Notes under the pieces: generated by a model | The model's input: the letters and a program-made list of their open reading frames with translations, nothing else | What the model was told of the DNA's origin: nothing | The model's database searches: none | Translations under genes and position numbers: made by a program | Assembly: GCA_027491395.1 (NCBI GenBank) | Contig: JAOZFI010000041.1 | Location: forward strand, 1 to 64,000 | DNA: 64,000 nucleotides | From: Thermoproteota archaeon | Lineage (GTDB): Archaea > Korarchaeota > Korarchaeia > Korarchaeales > Korarchaeaceae | Direction: 5' to 3' | Shown here: piece after piece, positions 9,083 through 18,636 of the stretch | How positions within the stretch are numbered: the first letter of the stretch is position 1 | How the letters are laid out: the number at the start of each line of letters is the position of its first letter

Positions 9083-10074
9083 TGAGATCTTTCACCTATA
9101 CCAGAGAAGAGCTGATAGTGAAGAGCATAGCTGAACCGGGACCCTACGGGTACAGGCCCCGTGAGAGACCCCTTCCTTTTTACTTGGATAATGGAATCAT
9201 AAACCTGGACAAGCCTAGGGGACCTACTTCCCATACCGTGACCAAGCTCGTCAAGAGGATCTTGGAATACCCTGGAAAGATAGGGCACTGCGGGACCCTA
9301 GATCCCAAGGTGTCAGGGGTCCTACCCATAGTTCTGGGGAACGCCACCAAGCTGAGCAGGTTGATTGCGGGCTCCGACAAGGAGTACGTCGGAGTTCTTT
9401 ACCTGCACGGAGATGTGGACGAGGGCGAGCTGAGGGAGGCTCTGGACAAGTTCATTGGGCCCATATTTCAGAGGCCCCCGGTCAAGTCAGCTGTAAAGAG
9501 GACTCTGAGGGTGAGGAGGATCTACGAGCTGGAACTACTGGAGAGCGAGGGGCGGTTCCACCTCCTCAGGACTAGAGTGGAATCCGGGACCTACATAAGG
9601 AAGCTGTTCTTCGATATCGGGGAGTACCTTGGAGTTGGAGCCAGCATGAGGGAGTTGAGGAGGACAAGATCCGGCATCTTCAACGAGAGAGAGAGCGTGA
9701 CACTTCAAGATCTCTACGAGGCTTACATCCGGTGGAAGGATCGCGGAGAGGAGGACCGTCTTCGTGAATTGGTGCTCCCTCTCGAGGTTTCCGTGGCCCA
9801 CCTACCAAAGATAGTCGTCAAGGATAGCGCAGTAGCTTCTATCACCCATGGAGCCTCTCTGAAGGTCAAAGGAGTGAGTATGCTATCCAAAGACATAAAG
9901 AAAGGTGGTTTAGTGGCGATAATGACCCTAAAGGGTGAACTCGTGGCAATAGGGAGATCAACCATGACCTCTGAAGACATAGTCTCCTCGGAATCAGGTG
10001 TGGCTGCCACTATAGAGAGAGTCATAATGCCTAGGGACCTCTATCCTCCAATGTGGAAGAGGAAGGAGGCCTGA
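9082..10074 (+). CDS. cbf5: tRNA/rRNA pseudouridine synthase Cbf5 (dyskerin/TruB)
   Basis: GIINLDKPRGPTSHTV, GHCGTLDPKVSGVLPI; C-terminal PUA. Confidence 0.96.
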   Translation: MRSFTYTREELIVKSIAEPGPYGYRPRERPLPFYLDNGIINLDKPRGPTSHTVTKLVKRILEYPGKIGHCGTLDPKVSGVLPIVLGNATKLSRLIAGSDKEYVGVLYLHGDVDEGELREALDKFIGPIFQRPPVKSAVKRTLRVRRIYELELLESEGRFHLLRTRVESGTYIRKLFFDIGEYLGVGASMRELRRTRSGIFNERESVTLQDLYEAYIRWKDRGEEDRLRELVLPLEVSVAHLPKIVVKDSAVASITHGASLKVKGVSMLSKDIKKGGLVAIMTLKGELVAIGRSTMTSEDIVSSESGVAATIERVIMPRDLYPPMWKRKEA

Positions 10075-10126
10075 CCGAGTGCGCAACTATTAAATCCCCC
10101 AATTGTAAAGTTGTTGTACGGAGGTA

Positions 10127-10214
10127 GCCGGGGTGCCCTAGCCAGGAAGGGGGCTGGCCTGGAGAGCCAGTGGCCCATTGGGCCGCGAGGGTTCAAATCC
10201 CTCCCCCGGCGCCA
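10127..10214 (+). tRNA. tRNA-Ser(GGA), class II, CCA encoded
   Basis: Acceptor GCCGGGG/CCCCGGC; anticodon stem CTGGC-CTGGAGA-GCCAG; variable arm; T-arm AGGGTTCAAATCCCT; GCCA 3' end. Confidence 0.95.
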
Positions 10215-10346
10215 CCCGTGTAATTGCCAGCTCCAACCCCCTCATTGGAATCGGAGCCGTCTCGCCACTCTCCTCACCTGAACCGTCGGAGGAGCAAAAT
10301 ATTATATTACACTCAAGACCCCAAGTTCCGAAAGAGGGGTGAGGAA

Positions 10347-10799
10347 TTGTCGGAAACTGCGGAGCTGAGGAGAATAGTAAGGCTTCTCAACACAACCCTA
10401 GACGGTACTAAGCAGGTGCTTATCTCCCTTACAAATGTCAAGGGAATAAGCTTCGTTCTAGCTAAAGTGATCCTTATGAAGGCCGGTATTCCACCGAACA
10501 AGCTTCTCGGGGAGCTTACTGACGAGGAACTGGAGAAGATAGAGGATGTGGTCAACAATCCCGATAAGTACGGCATACCTTGGTGGATGATGAACCGGCA
10601 GAAGGACCCTAAGACCAACGAGTCCAGAATCCTGATAGGAGATGACGTATCTTGGATCATGACACAGGACATCAATTTGATGAAGAAGATAAGGAGCTGG
10701 AAGGGAATAAGACATGAGCTTGGCCTCAAAGTGAGAGGACAGAGGACCAAGACCACCGGAAGGGTTGGGAGGACCGTAGGATATCAGAGGAAGAAGTGA
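10347..10799 (+). CDS. rps13: Ribosomal protein uS13 (track ORF starts 10224; likely TTG start 10347 after GGGGTGAGG)
   Basis: ELRRIVRLLNTTLDGTKQVLISLTNVKGISFVLAK ... RGQRTKTTGRVGRTVG. Confidence 0.94.
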   Translation: MSETAELRRIVRLLNTTLDGTKQVLISLTNVKGISFVLAKVILMKAGIPPNKLLGELTDEELEKIEDVVNNPDKYGIPWWMMNRQKDPKTNESRILIGDDVSWIMTQDINLMKKIRSWKGIRHELGLKVRGQRTKTTGRVGRTVGYQRKK

Positions 10800-10810
10800 G
10801 GTGATACCTG

Positions 10811-11317
10811 ATGGGGGATCCGAAGAAGCCGAGGAAGAAATATGAGAGGCCCTACAAGCCCTGGGATAGACGAGTCCTCGAGGAGACAAACAGGCTAGCT
10901 GGCTACTATGGACTGAGAAATAAGAGAGAGCTCTGGAGGATGAGCTATCTCGCCAAGAAGTACAGGAGGATTGCCAGAGAGCTACTGGCAGCTCCAGAGG
11001 AGGAGAGGGTGAAGGTCGAGCCCATAATAAGGAAGCTCCAGAAGCTCGGGATAGTCGGAGAGGACGCCACCTTGGATGACCTCCTCGATCTGACGGTCGA
11101 TCAGTTCTTGGAGAGGAGGCTCCAGACAATTGTCTGGAAGAAGGGCTTCGCGAAAACTCCCTACATGGCGAGGCAGCTGATAACTCACGGTCACATTAGG
11201 ATCAATGGAAGGAGGATAAAGCAGCCAGGTTACCTAGTAGCTCTGGAAGAGGAGGAGACCATAGAATGCACTCATCCCGCATGTTTAGAGGAGCAGCCTG
11301 AGCAGAAGGCCGAATGA
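10811..11317 (+). CDS. rps4: Ribosomal protein uS4
   Basis: S4 RNA-binding domain MARQLITHGHIRINGRRIKQPGYLV. Confidence 0.96.
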   Translation: MGDPKKPRKKYERPYKPWDRRVLEETNRLAGYYGLRNKRELWRMSYLAKKYRRIARELLAAPEEERVKVEPIIRKLQKLGIVGEDATLDDLLDLTVDQFLERRLQTIVWKKGFAKTPYMARQLITHGHIRINGRRIKQPGYLVALEEEETIECTHPACLEEQPEQKAE

Positions 11318-11332
11318 TAAGGAGGTGATCTC

Positions 11333-11731
11333 ATGTCTACGCAGAAGAAGGGCAAGATCGGTGTGGCACACATCTACTCCTCCTTCAACGATACCATAGT
11401 CCACATCACCGATATAACCGGTGCAGAGACCTTGGCTAGGTACTCCGGCGGTATGTTCGTCGACGCCGACAGGCTCGAGGGGTCGCCATACGCGGCCCTC
11501 AAGGCGGCGATGGCCGCCGCCAAGGAGGCCCAGAAGAAGGGTGTAACCCATCTCATAGTCAAGGTCAGAGCTCCTGGCGGGATAAAGAGCAGGATCCCGG
11601 GACCCGGGGCCACGGCGGCAATAAGAGGACTCTCTAGATCGGGTCTCATACTCATCAGGGTTGAGGACGTCACGCCCATACCTCATGATGGGTGCAGGAG
11701 GCCCCACGGTAGGAGAGGGAGGAGGGTCTGA
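11333..11731 (+). CDS. rps11: Ribosomal protein uS11
   Basis: [25 protein letters not shown] ... [18 protein letters not shown]. Confidence 0.97.
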   Translation: MSTQKKGKIGVAHIYSSFNDTIVHITDITGAETLARYSGGMFVDADRLEGSPYAALKAAMAAAKEAQKKGVTHLIVKVRAPGGIKSRIPGPGATAAIRGLSRSGLILIRVEDVTPIPHDGCRRPHGRRGRRV

Positions 11732-11783
11732 TCCCTCTCAAACTTTTATTCCCGTGCACCCCAATTAGGATGAGGTAACCCTC

Positions 11784-12770
11784 GTGCCGGGGGATAACTT
11801 AGAGGAGATAGAGCCCCTGCTCAGCTGGTACGAGAAAGGGGCGGATTCCGTTAAGGTGGTCTCGCTTGGCCTAGATGGGCGTACTGTTCTCCTCGATATC
11901 AGGGGTAAGAAAAATATACGGCTACTAGTCGCACTGTACGATCCATCCTCGGATGGTAATTTCTCCATGTGGCTGAGGGATCTAATAGAATCTCATAAAA
12001 GGGCAGGAATAGAGTTCAATCGAGTGGAGGTCTGGACCTTATCGGAGATTGCGGAGGAGTTACTAGCGGAATCCGGAAAGCTTGATGGCATAGAAATAAC
12101 GGTAAGATATCTCTCAGAGATCGAGTCGCCTCTACCCTCTACGATCACCATTCCCTCTCCGGAGGAGCGAGCGACCATTATGAGAACGAGTAGACCCTCC
12201 TTCAGGAAGGAGAAGAGCAGAACTATTGTCATGGTCAAGGAGAAGGAAGAGCGCGGTGTTAAGTACGCGGAGCCCGATCAGAGCAGGGATGACAGCTTAA
12301 CTGCAATTCTGAACGAGATAAAGAGGACCATAGATCAGTCGATGAAGTCCATTGTGGAGGAGGTGAGGAAGGGTAACGAGATAGATCTCCTCAATAAGAT
12401 ACACGAGTTGGAGAAGAGAGTGGAACTCTTGGAGGCGATGATAAGGCTGCTAGGACAGCAGGGAACCATCAATCTACAACCAGCTGGCTGGGTGATGAGG
12501 AACAGCGTCCTGCCCAAGCTGGAACCCACCGAGATCGAGAATGAGTATAGGAGAGAGCAACCGACCGGAGCTGAGGCTGTTAGAACGAGAGAGGAGGAGA
12601 GGGCGGAATCCACCCCCGGAGACAGCCATCAAGTTAATATTCCATCCGCTCAAGAGAGCGGTGGATCCGAGGAATTCCCGACCACGGGATCCGAGGACAT
12701 ACTTGAAGAGATATTAAGCAACCCGTGGGTCGAGATCCTCAGGAGGAAGGGTGAAGGCGTTGAGGGCTAG
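11784..12770 (+). CDS. Conserved/hypothetical 328-aa protein with charged coiled-coil and disordered C-terminus, inserted between rps11 and rpo3
   Basis: Long ORF coupled to the next gene by overlap 12751-12770; promoter-like CAAACTTTTATTCC upstream; no recognised family. Confidence 0.75.
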   Translation: MPGDNLEEIEPLLSWYEKGADSVKVVSLGLDGRTVLLDIRGKKNIRLLVALYDPSSDGNFSMWLRDLIESHKRAGIEFNRVEVWTLSEIAEELLAESGKLDGIEITVRYLSEIESPLPSTITIPSPEERATIMRTSRPSFRKEKSRTIVMVKEKEERGVKYAEPDQSRDDSLTAILNEIKRTIDQSMKSIVEEVRKGNEIDLLNKIHELEKRVELLEAMIRLLGQQGTINLQPAGWVMRNSVLPKLEPTEIENEYRREQPTGAEAVRTREEERAESTPGDSHQVNIPSAQESGGSEEFPTTGSEDILEEILSNPWVEILRRKGEGVEG

Positions 12771-13524
12771 GATCGTAAAACTTACTGATGATGAGGCCGT
12801 TATAGTGGTGGAGGAGGCTAAGCCGCCCTTGGTGAATGCCCTGAGGAGGGCCATAATATCGGAGATACCCATATTCGCCGTAGACGAGGTGATATTCTTC
12901 GAGAACTCGACCCCTTTCTTCGATGAATACATTGCTCACAGGCTAGCCATGGTCCCGCTGAAGACAAATCTGGATGTAGTCAGGGCGGATCCAGAGAGGA
13001 CGGTCGTCCTCGAGCTAGTCAGGGAAGCCAAGGAAGACGTTGAAACCGTTTACTCAGGCGAACTCAAGTCATCGGATCCTCTAATCGTTCCAGCCAACGA
13101 GAGGATCCCTATAATCAAGATGAGGCAGGGTCAGAGGATAAGGCTCCAGGCGGTGGCCAGGCTGGGTAAGGGGAAGGATCACTCGAAGTGGCAGCCAGCC
13201 GTTGCTGTCGGCTACAGTTACATGCCCGTGTACGAACTGAGCAAGGACCTGCTCAAGGAGTGCGACCTCTCGAAGTGCGATGAGTGCATGAAGAAGAAGA
13301 GGAAGAAAGTCTTGGTGGATTACCCGGTTCTCTGTGAGGGATGCTTGGAAGCCTTGAAGAGATGCAGACTGGACAACCCCGATAAGGTCGTCAGGAAGTG
13401 GGATGACTCTAGGATAATTCTGAGGTACGAGACCACCGGCGCCTTGTCAGCGCAGGAGGTCTTCTTAGAGGCTATAAACCAGCTCAAGCTCAAGTTAAAC
13501 GAATTTTTAGAGAGGCTTGGATGA
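12751..13524 (+). CDS. rpo3: RNA polymerase subunit Rpo3 (RpoD) with Cys-rich Fe-S-type insert
   Basis: NALRRAIISEIPIFAVDEVIFFENSTPFFDEYIAHRLAMVPL; Cys cluster. Confidence 0.96.
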   Translation: MKALRARIVKLTDDEAVIVVEEAKPPLVNALRRAIISEIPIFAVDEVIFFENSTPFFDEYIAHRLAMVPLKTNLDVVRADPERTVVLELVREAKEDVETVYSGELKSSDPLIVPANERIPIIKMRQGQRIRLQAVARLGKGKDHSKWQPAVAVGYSYMPVYELSKDLLKECDLSKCDECMKKKRKKVLVDYPVLCEGCLEALKRCRLDNPDKVVRKWDDSRIILRYETTGALSAQEVFLEAINQLKLKLNEFLERLG

Positions 13525-13565
13525 TTAAGCTTTAATAGGAGAATACCCTTAAGGGAAGATTGGAA

Positions 13566-13655
13566 GCGGGGGTAGCCAAGCCAGGTCCAAGGCGCCCGCT
13601 TGAGGGGCGGGTGGGCGTCAGGCCCGCGTGGGTTCAAATCCCACCCCCCGCACCA
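13566..13655 (+). tRNA. tRNA-Leu(GAG), class II, CCA encoded
   Basis: GCGGGGG/CCCCCGC acceptor; anticodon loop TTGAGGG in CCCGC/GCGGG stem; TGGGTTCAAATCCCA; ACCA. Confidence 0.93.
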
Positions 13656-13706
13656 TGCATCTTTATTAAAGCCGGCAATGCCCCCCTATGTGAGAGGAGG
13701 ATAGAA

Positions 13707-14069
13707 GTGAAGCCCACGGGACCGACGAACCCAAGGTTGATAAGGATGATAAACAGGCTTGAGAAGGCCTCTAGGGTTAACAACGCCCCAATCTGGAGGG
13801 TCGTCGCGGAGAAGCTCCGGAGGCCAACTAGGGCTAGGATAGAGGTTAATCTCTGGAAGATAGACAAGTACTCGGAGGGAGCGGCGGTGATCATAGTGCC
13901 TGGAAAGGTCCTAGGTGAGGGGGAGATCACGAAACCCGTTATCGTGGCCGCAGCCAACTTCTCGTCCGTAGCAAAGAGGAAGATCGAGGAGGCCGGTGGG
14001 AAGGCCTATCTGCTCGATGAATACGTGGAGGAGAACCCCAAGGGCTCGAACACAAGGATAGTCATGTGA
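13707..14069 (+). CDS. rpl18e: Ribosomal protein eL18 (track ORF 13560 runs through the tRNA; GTG 13707 start)
   Basis: MKPTGPTNPRLIRMINRLEKASRVNNAPIWRVVAEKL. Confidence 0.94.
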   Translation: MKPTGPTNPRLIRMINRLEKASRVNNAPIWRVVAEKLRRPTRARIEVNLWKIDKYSEGAAVIIVPGKVLGEGEITKPVIVAAANFSSVAKRKIEEAGGKAYLLDEYVEENPKGSNTRIVM

Positions 14070-14078
14070 GGTGGTTGG

Positions 14079-14570
14079 ATGAAGTACGACTTGGTGGTGG
14101 ACGCTGAGGGGAAGATCCTCGGTAGGATGGCCTCCTACGTGGCTAAGGAATTGTTGAAGGGTAAGAGGGTGGCCATAGTCAATGCCGAGAAGGCAGTAAT
14201 CACGGGCAATCCCCAAACGATACTGAAAAAGTACCTGACTAGGAGGTCCATTCAGAGTACTATACACCCTAGGAAGTCGCCGGTACAGCCGAGGACTCCG
14301 GACAGAATAGTTTGGAAGACCGTCAGGGGCATGCTCCCCATGAAGAAGGCCAAGGGCAGGGAGGCCCTGAGGAGACTAAGGGTTTTCATAGGGGTCCCTG
14401 AGGAGCTGGCCGATGTGGAGAAGGACGTTGGCCTCAAGGAGGACGAGAGGACATACATTAAATATACGGTACAGTCACTCAAACCGAAGAAGACCAAGGG
14501 TTATGTGACCGTGCTCTGGCTGGCTAAACAGCTGGGTTGGAAGGGGGTAAAGTATGTCGAGCAGGAGTAA
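14079..14570 (+). CDS. rpl13: Ribosomal protein uL13
   Basis: VVDAEGKILGRMASYVAKELLKGKRVAIVNAEKAVITG. Confidence 0.96.
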   Translation: MKYDLVVDAEGKILGRMASYVAKELLKGKRVAIVNAEKAVITGNPQTILKKYLTRRSIQSTIHPRKSPVQPRTPDRIVWKTVRGMLPMKKAKGREALRRLRVFIGVPEELADVEKDVGLKEDERTYIKYTVQSLKPKKTKGYVTVLWLAKQLGWKGVKYVEQE

Positions 14571-14979
14571 GCGTAATGGCGTTCTCGCTCTCGCTTCATC
14601 TAGGAGGAAGACCGCTAGGGCGATGGCCGTCATAAGGAAGGGAAGTGGAAGGCTTTACATAAACGGATTTCCGGTCGAGGTATATGCTCCGAACGAGTTC
14701 GTCAGGATGAAGATACTGGAGCCCCTCTGGCTTGCGAAGGACTACGTCTCCGACATTGACATCTACGTGAGGGTCAAGGGAGGAGGGTTCATGGCCCAAG
14801 CGGATGCCGTCAGGATGGCCGTGGGAAGGGCTCTCGTGGAGTACACCGGCAGTGAGCATCTCAAAGAGCTGTTCAAGGAGTACGACCGGACTATACTCAA
14901 GGGAGATCCTAGACAGACGGAGCCTAAGAAGTATGGCGGCAGGAGCGCTAGGGCGAGGTTCCAGAAGTCTTATAGGTAA
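14554..14979 (+). CDS. rps9: Ribosomal protein uS9
   Basis: RKTARAMAVIRKGSGRLYING ... ARARFQKSYR. Confidence 0.96.
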   Translation: MSSRSKRNGVLALASSRRKTARAMAVIRKGSGRLYINGFPVEVYAPNEFVRMKILEPLWLAKDYVSDIDIYVRVKGGGFMAQADAVRMAVGRALVEYTGSEHLKELFKEYDRTILKGDPRQTEPKKYGGRSARARFQKSYR

Positions 14980-15011
14980 CCTTTCTCATCCCCTTTATGG
15001 AGGGATAAGCC

Positions 15012-15416
15012 TTGTCCGTTACCCGAGGTAGTGCTGGAGAGCTTAAGAAGGGCAGTTACGTCGTTCTAGATGGTGAACCTTGCGAGGTCCTCAGCGTGTC
15101 CAAGTCCAAGCCTGGGAAGCACGGAGCCGCTAAGGTGAGGATAGAGGCCAGGGGAATCTTCGACGGGACCAGAAGGTCCAAGATATTCCCAGCTGATGCC
15201 TTGGTGGAGATCCCCATAGTGGATAAGAAGACGGCGCAGGTGACTAGCGTCTACGGGAACACCGTCCAGCTGATGGATCTGAGCAGCTACGACATGTTTG
15301 AGCTTCCCATGCCCGACGATCCCGATCTGGCCTCCAAGCTGCAGCCGGGCGTAGAAGTCGAGTACTGGGAGTCCATGGGCAAGAGGAAGATCGTTAGGAT
15401 AAGGGGCGGCGGTTAG
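15012..15416 (+). CDS. eif5A: Translation factor aIF5A
   Basis: SKPGKHGAAKVRIEARGIFDG hypusination loop. Confidence 0.96.
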   Translation: MSVTRGSAGELKKGSYVVLDGEPCEVLSVSKSKPGKHGAAKVRIEARGIFDGTRRSKIFPADALVEIPIVDKKTAQVTSVYGNTVQLMDLSSYDMFELPMPDDPDLASKLQPGVEVEYWESMGKRKIVRIRGGG

Positions 15417-15421
15417 GAGGA

Positions 15422-16741
15422 TTGGTCCTAGATAAGCTCGGGACGTCCCTGAGGAAAGCTGTGAGCAGGCTGAGAGGCCGACCCGTAGTAGATGAAGCGG
15501 CGATAAACGAGCTCCTCAGGGATGTCCAGAGGGCTCTTTTAGAGGCGGATGTCAACGTTAAACTCGTCTTGGAACTCTCCAAGAGAGTTAAGGAACGTAC
15601 CCTCAAGGAGGACGTCCCTCCTGGATTCAGCAGGAGGGAACTGGCCGTCAAGATACTTTATGAGGAGCTCACCAACCTATTGGGAAGGAGACCAGCCGAG
15701 ATAGAGATCGACGGTAAGAGGACTAACGTGATCCTAGTTGTAGGTATAGAGGGATCGGGCAAGACCACCACGGTGGCGAAACTCGCCCACTGGTTCTCTA
15801 AGAGGTACGGAAAGGTGGCGATCGTGTCATCCGATGTGATAAGGCCAGCTTCGAAGCTTCAACTTGAGCAGATGGTCGGGGGCGAGATACCTATATTCTG
15901 GGAGGATCACGAGGATCCGGTCCGCATAATGAGGGACGGTCTGGAGAGGTTCATGAAGGAGAAATACAACGTTGTCATAGTGGATACCGCCGGGAGGCAT
16001 AAGGAAGAGGAGGGGCTCATGAAGGAGCTGAGAGAGTACTACGAGGCGGTTAAACCAGACATGGTAATTCTGGTGGTGGACGGCACCATAGGACAGGCTG
16101 CCTACAATCAGGCGAAGGCATTTGCAGACAGCATCCCGATAGGTGGGGTAATCGTAACCAAGCTGGATGGAGCGGCCAAGGGAGGAGGTGCTCTCTCGGC
16201 GGTGGCTGCGGCGGGCGCCCCCATATACTTCATAGGAACCGGGGAGAAGCTCGATGACTTGGAGAAGTTCGACCCCGACAGGTTCGTCTCTAGGCTCTTA
16301 GGTGGAGGAGACATTGTAGAGCTGGCTAGAAGAATGGAAGAGGCTTTCAAGGAGTCGGAGCTCTTGGACAGAATTTCAAAGGGCAAATTCGACTTGGAGG
16401 ACTTCAGGGAGTACCTTCAGCAGCTCAGGAAGGCTGGTCCCTTGGACAAGCTCTTGGAGATGATACCCGGGGTGGGTGGGAGGCTCTCCAACTTGGAGTT
16501 CGACCCGAAGGAGATGGACCGGTGGATGGCCATAATTAATTCAATGACCCCGGAGGAGAGGAGGGAACCCTCGCTCATCAGGGGAAGCAGGGTCGAGAGG
16601 ATAGCTAGGGGCTCGGGAGTAACCGCCAAGGACGTGAGGAGGCTCCTCAAATCCTACAATCAGGTGAAGAGAATGATGGAGTCCATGTCCTCTCCAGCCA
16701 AGATGAGACGTTTGATGAGGAGGATGGGCCTTGGAGCCTGA
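15422..16741 (+). CDS. srp54: Signal recognition particle SRP54
   Basis: GIEGSGKTTTVAKLA, DTAGR, TKLDGAAKGGGALS, Met-rich M domain. Confidence 0.97.
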   Translation: MVLDKLGTSLRKAVSRLRGRPVVDEAAINELLRDVQRALLEADVNVKLVLELSKRVKERTLKEDVPPGFSRRELAVKILYEELTNLLGRRPAEIEIDGKRTNVILVVGIEGSGKTTTVAKLAHWFSKRYGKVAIVSSDVIRPASKLQLEQMVGGEIPIFWEDHEDPVRIMRDGLERFMKEKYNVVIVDTAGRHKEEEGLMKELREYYEAVKPDMVILVVDGTIGQAAYNQAKAFADSIPIGGVIVTKLDGAAKGGGALSAVAAAGAPIYFIGTGEKLDDLEKFDPDRFVSRLLGGGDIVELARRMEEAFKESELLDRISKGKFDLEDFREYLQQLRKAGPLDKLLEMIPGVGGRLSNLEFDPKEMDRWMAIINSMTPEERREPSLIRGSRVERIARGSGVTAKDVRRLLKSYNQVKRMMESMSSPAKMRRLMRRMGLGA

Positions 16742-17951
16742 TTTCGAGCTGGTAAGGAAGATAGTCGGGAGAGAGGGGAGACTTTGCAGGTTCTGCCTTG
16801 GCAGCTTGGTTGGCGAGAAGCTCGGAGCGATCCCCAATGCGGTGAAAGGAGCAGCTCTTGGGAGCATACTGGAACTCACCGGGAGAAGTTCTGAGGGACC
16901 ATGTGCTGTATGCGACGATCTGATAGAGAATTCCATAGATGATCTGGTGGAGAGGGCGTTGAGGCTGCTATCCATCGTCGAATATAAAAGTGTGAAAGCA
17001 GGGGTGAAGCTGCCTCCACGGTTGATCGAGAGGGAGGATCGACTGAGAGCTAAGTACAACCCTCCCAACATGGTATCGGTGAAGTTAACCCTGATCAAGT
17101 GGCTGGACCTCGTTCTCTCCGCCGAGACGGGCGCACCCATAGAAAAAGACCCCGACGTCTTGGTGACCTTCGACCTCATGCTCAAGGACGTTGAGCTTAG
17201 GATAAGCCCTGTCTTCATATACGGCAGGTACAGGAAGCTCGAGAGGGGCATATCCCAGTCCCGTAGGAAGTGTCCCTACTGCGGCGGTAGGGGATGCGAG
17301 AAGTGCAATTGGACTGGTAAGATAGCGGAGGGGTCTGTGGAGGGGATGATAGGTGAGGTGATGAAGGAGTTCTTTGAATCAGACGATTATGTGCTCCATG
17401 GTGCCGGGAGAGAGGACGTGGATGCCCGGATGTTGGGGAGGGGGAGGCCTTTCGTGATGGAACTGATGAATCCCAAAAGGAGGAGCGCCGATCTAAAGAG
17501 GATAGAGGAGGAGATCAATGCTAAGTGGAAAGGTAAGGTGGAAGTACTTGATCTCAGGTATTCCAATAGGGAGGAGGTAAGAAGACTGAAGGAAGGATCT
17601 CCCGAGGTAAGAAAGCTCTACAGGGCCTTGGTCGAAGTAGATGGGGTTGTCACCGACAAGGACCTTGAGAAGGTTGAAAGGGAACTCACCGGGGCTGTCA
17701 TAAGGCAGAGGACCCCTAAGAGGGTCTCTTGGAGGAGAGCGGACCTAGTGAGGGTGAGAAAGGTTTACGAGGTTAAGACCAAGAAGCTGGACGAAAGGAC
17801 CTTCGAAATGACCGTTCTATGCGACGGAGGGCTTTACGTCAAGGAGTTAATATCGGGCGATGAGGGGAGGACCACCCCTAGCGTTGCCGAGGTATTGGGG
17901 AAAAAAGCTTTTTGTAGGGAACTGGATGTGTTAGAGGTACTCGGTCACTGA
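16731..17951 (+). CDS. pus10: tRNA pseudouridine54/55 synthase Pus10
   Basis: CRFCLG, CPYCGGRGCEKCNWTG, GAGREDVDARMLGRGRPFVMEL. Confidence 0.95.
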   Translation: MEPDFELVRKIVGREGRLCRFCLGSLVGEKLGAIPNAVKGAALGSILELTGRSSEGPCAVCDDLIENSIDDLVERALRLLSIVEYKSVKAGVKLPPRLIEREDRLRAKYNPPNMVSVKLTLIKWLDLVLSAETGAPIEKDPDVLVTFDLMLKDVELRISPVFIYGRYRKLERGISQSRRKCPYCGGRGCEKCNWTGKIAEGSVEGMIGEVMKEFFESDDYVLHGAGREDVDARMLGRGRPFVMELMNPKRRSADLKRIEEEINAKWKGKVEVLDLRYSNREEVRRLKEGSPEVRKLYRALVEVDGVVTDKDLEKVERELTGAVIRQRTPKRVSWRRADLVRVRKVYEVKTKKLDERTFEMTVLCDGGLYVKELISGDEGRTTPSVAEVLGKKAFCRELDVLEVLGH

Positions 17952-17969
17952 CGAATAGGGTGAGTCGAA

Positions 17970-18266
17970 ATGGGAAGGAGATCATTCGGATTTCTCTACA
18001 AGTCCAGGGACTTCCTCTCGAAGACTCCGAGGGAGAAGGGAAGGCCTTCTCCCGCGAAGTATCTGAGGGAGTTAGAGGTTGGGGATAAGGTAGTCATAGA
18101 TGTGGAACCATCTGAGAGGAGGGGTATGCCCCACAGGAGGTACCAGGGCAAGGTCGGCGTGGTTGTAGGGAAGAGGGGCCACGCCTACTTGGTGGATGTG
18201 AAGCTAGGGAACAAAGTGAAGCATCTAATAGTTCTCCCAGTGCATCTCAAGAAGCACAAGGAGTGA
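17970..18266 (+). CDS. rpl21e: Ribosomal protein eL21
   Basis: YQGKVGVVVGKRGHAYLVDVKLGNKVKHLIVLPVHLKKH. Confidence 0.95.
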   Translation: MGRRSFGFLYKSRDFLSKTPREKGRPSPAKYLRELEVGDKVVIDVEPSERRGMPHRRYQGKVGVVVGKRGHAYLVDVKLGNKVKHLIVLPVHLKKHKE

Positions 18267-18279
18267 ATGAGGGATCAAC

Positions 18280-18636
18280 TTGTCCCAGTCGGATGCAAGC
18301 GGGGAGAGGAAGCCCCTCACGCTCGCTGAGGTGAAGGCCCTAGTCTTCGAGAAGTGGACCTCCAACATGGAGAGGTTGAACCTCGATCAGAAGAGGCTCC
18401 TCACATACCTCTCCAAGTTCACCAAGGTGGGGGATGCCGCGAAGGCTAGAGAGGTAGTCGATCAGCTCGTGGTGAGGTTCAACCTCAAGGAGGAGCACGC
18501 TGTCATGCTGGTCAATGTGCTCCCTAAGAGTGTGGAGGAGTTGAAGGCCTACCTCTACAAGGACTACCCTCTTTTAGGTGAGTCGGACTACAAGGAAATG
18601 CTTAACTTATTGAAGGGGCTGAAGGAGGAAGAGTGA
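18280..18636 (+). CDS. rpo4: RNA polymerase subunit Rpo4 (RpoF)
   Basis: Size and position after eL21; helical Rpo4-like C-terminus; synteny. Confidence 0.85.
   Translation: MSQSDASGERKPLTLAEVKALVFEKWTSNMERLNLDQKRLLTYLSKFTKVGDAAKAREVVDQLVVRFNLKEEHAVMLVNVLPKSVEELKAYLYKDYPLLGESDYKEMLNLLKGLKEEE

Noticed and set aside
10458-11129. 223-aa minus-strand ORF
   Set aside because: Antisense to uS13/uS4, Ser/Pro/Arg low complexity; coding shadow.
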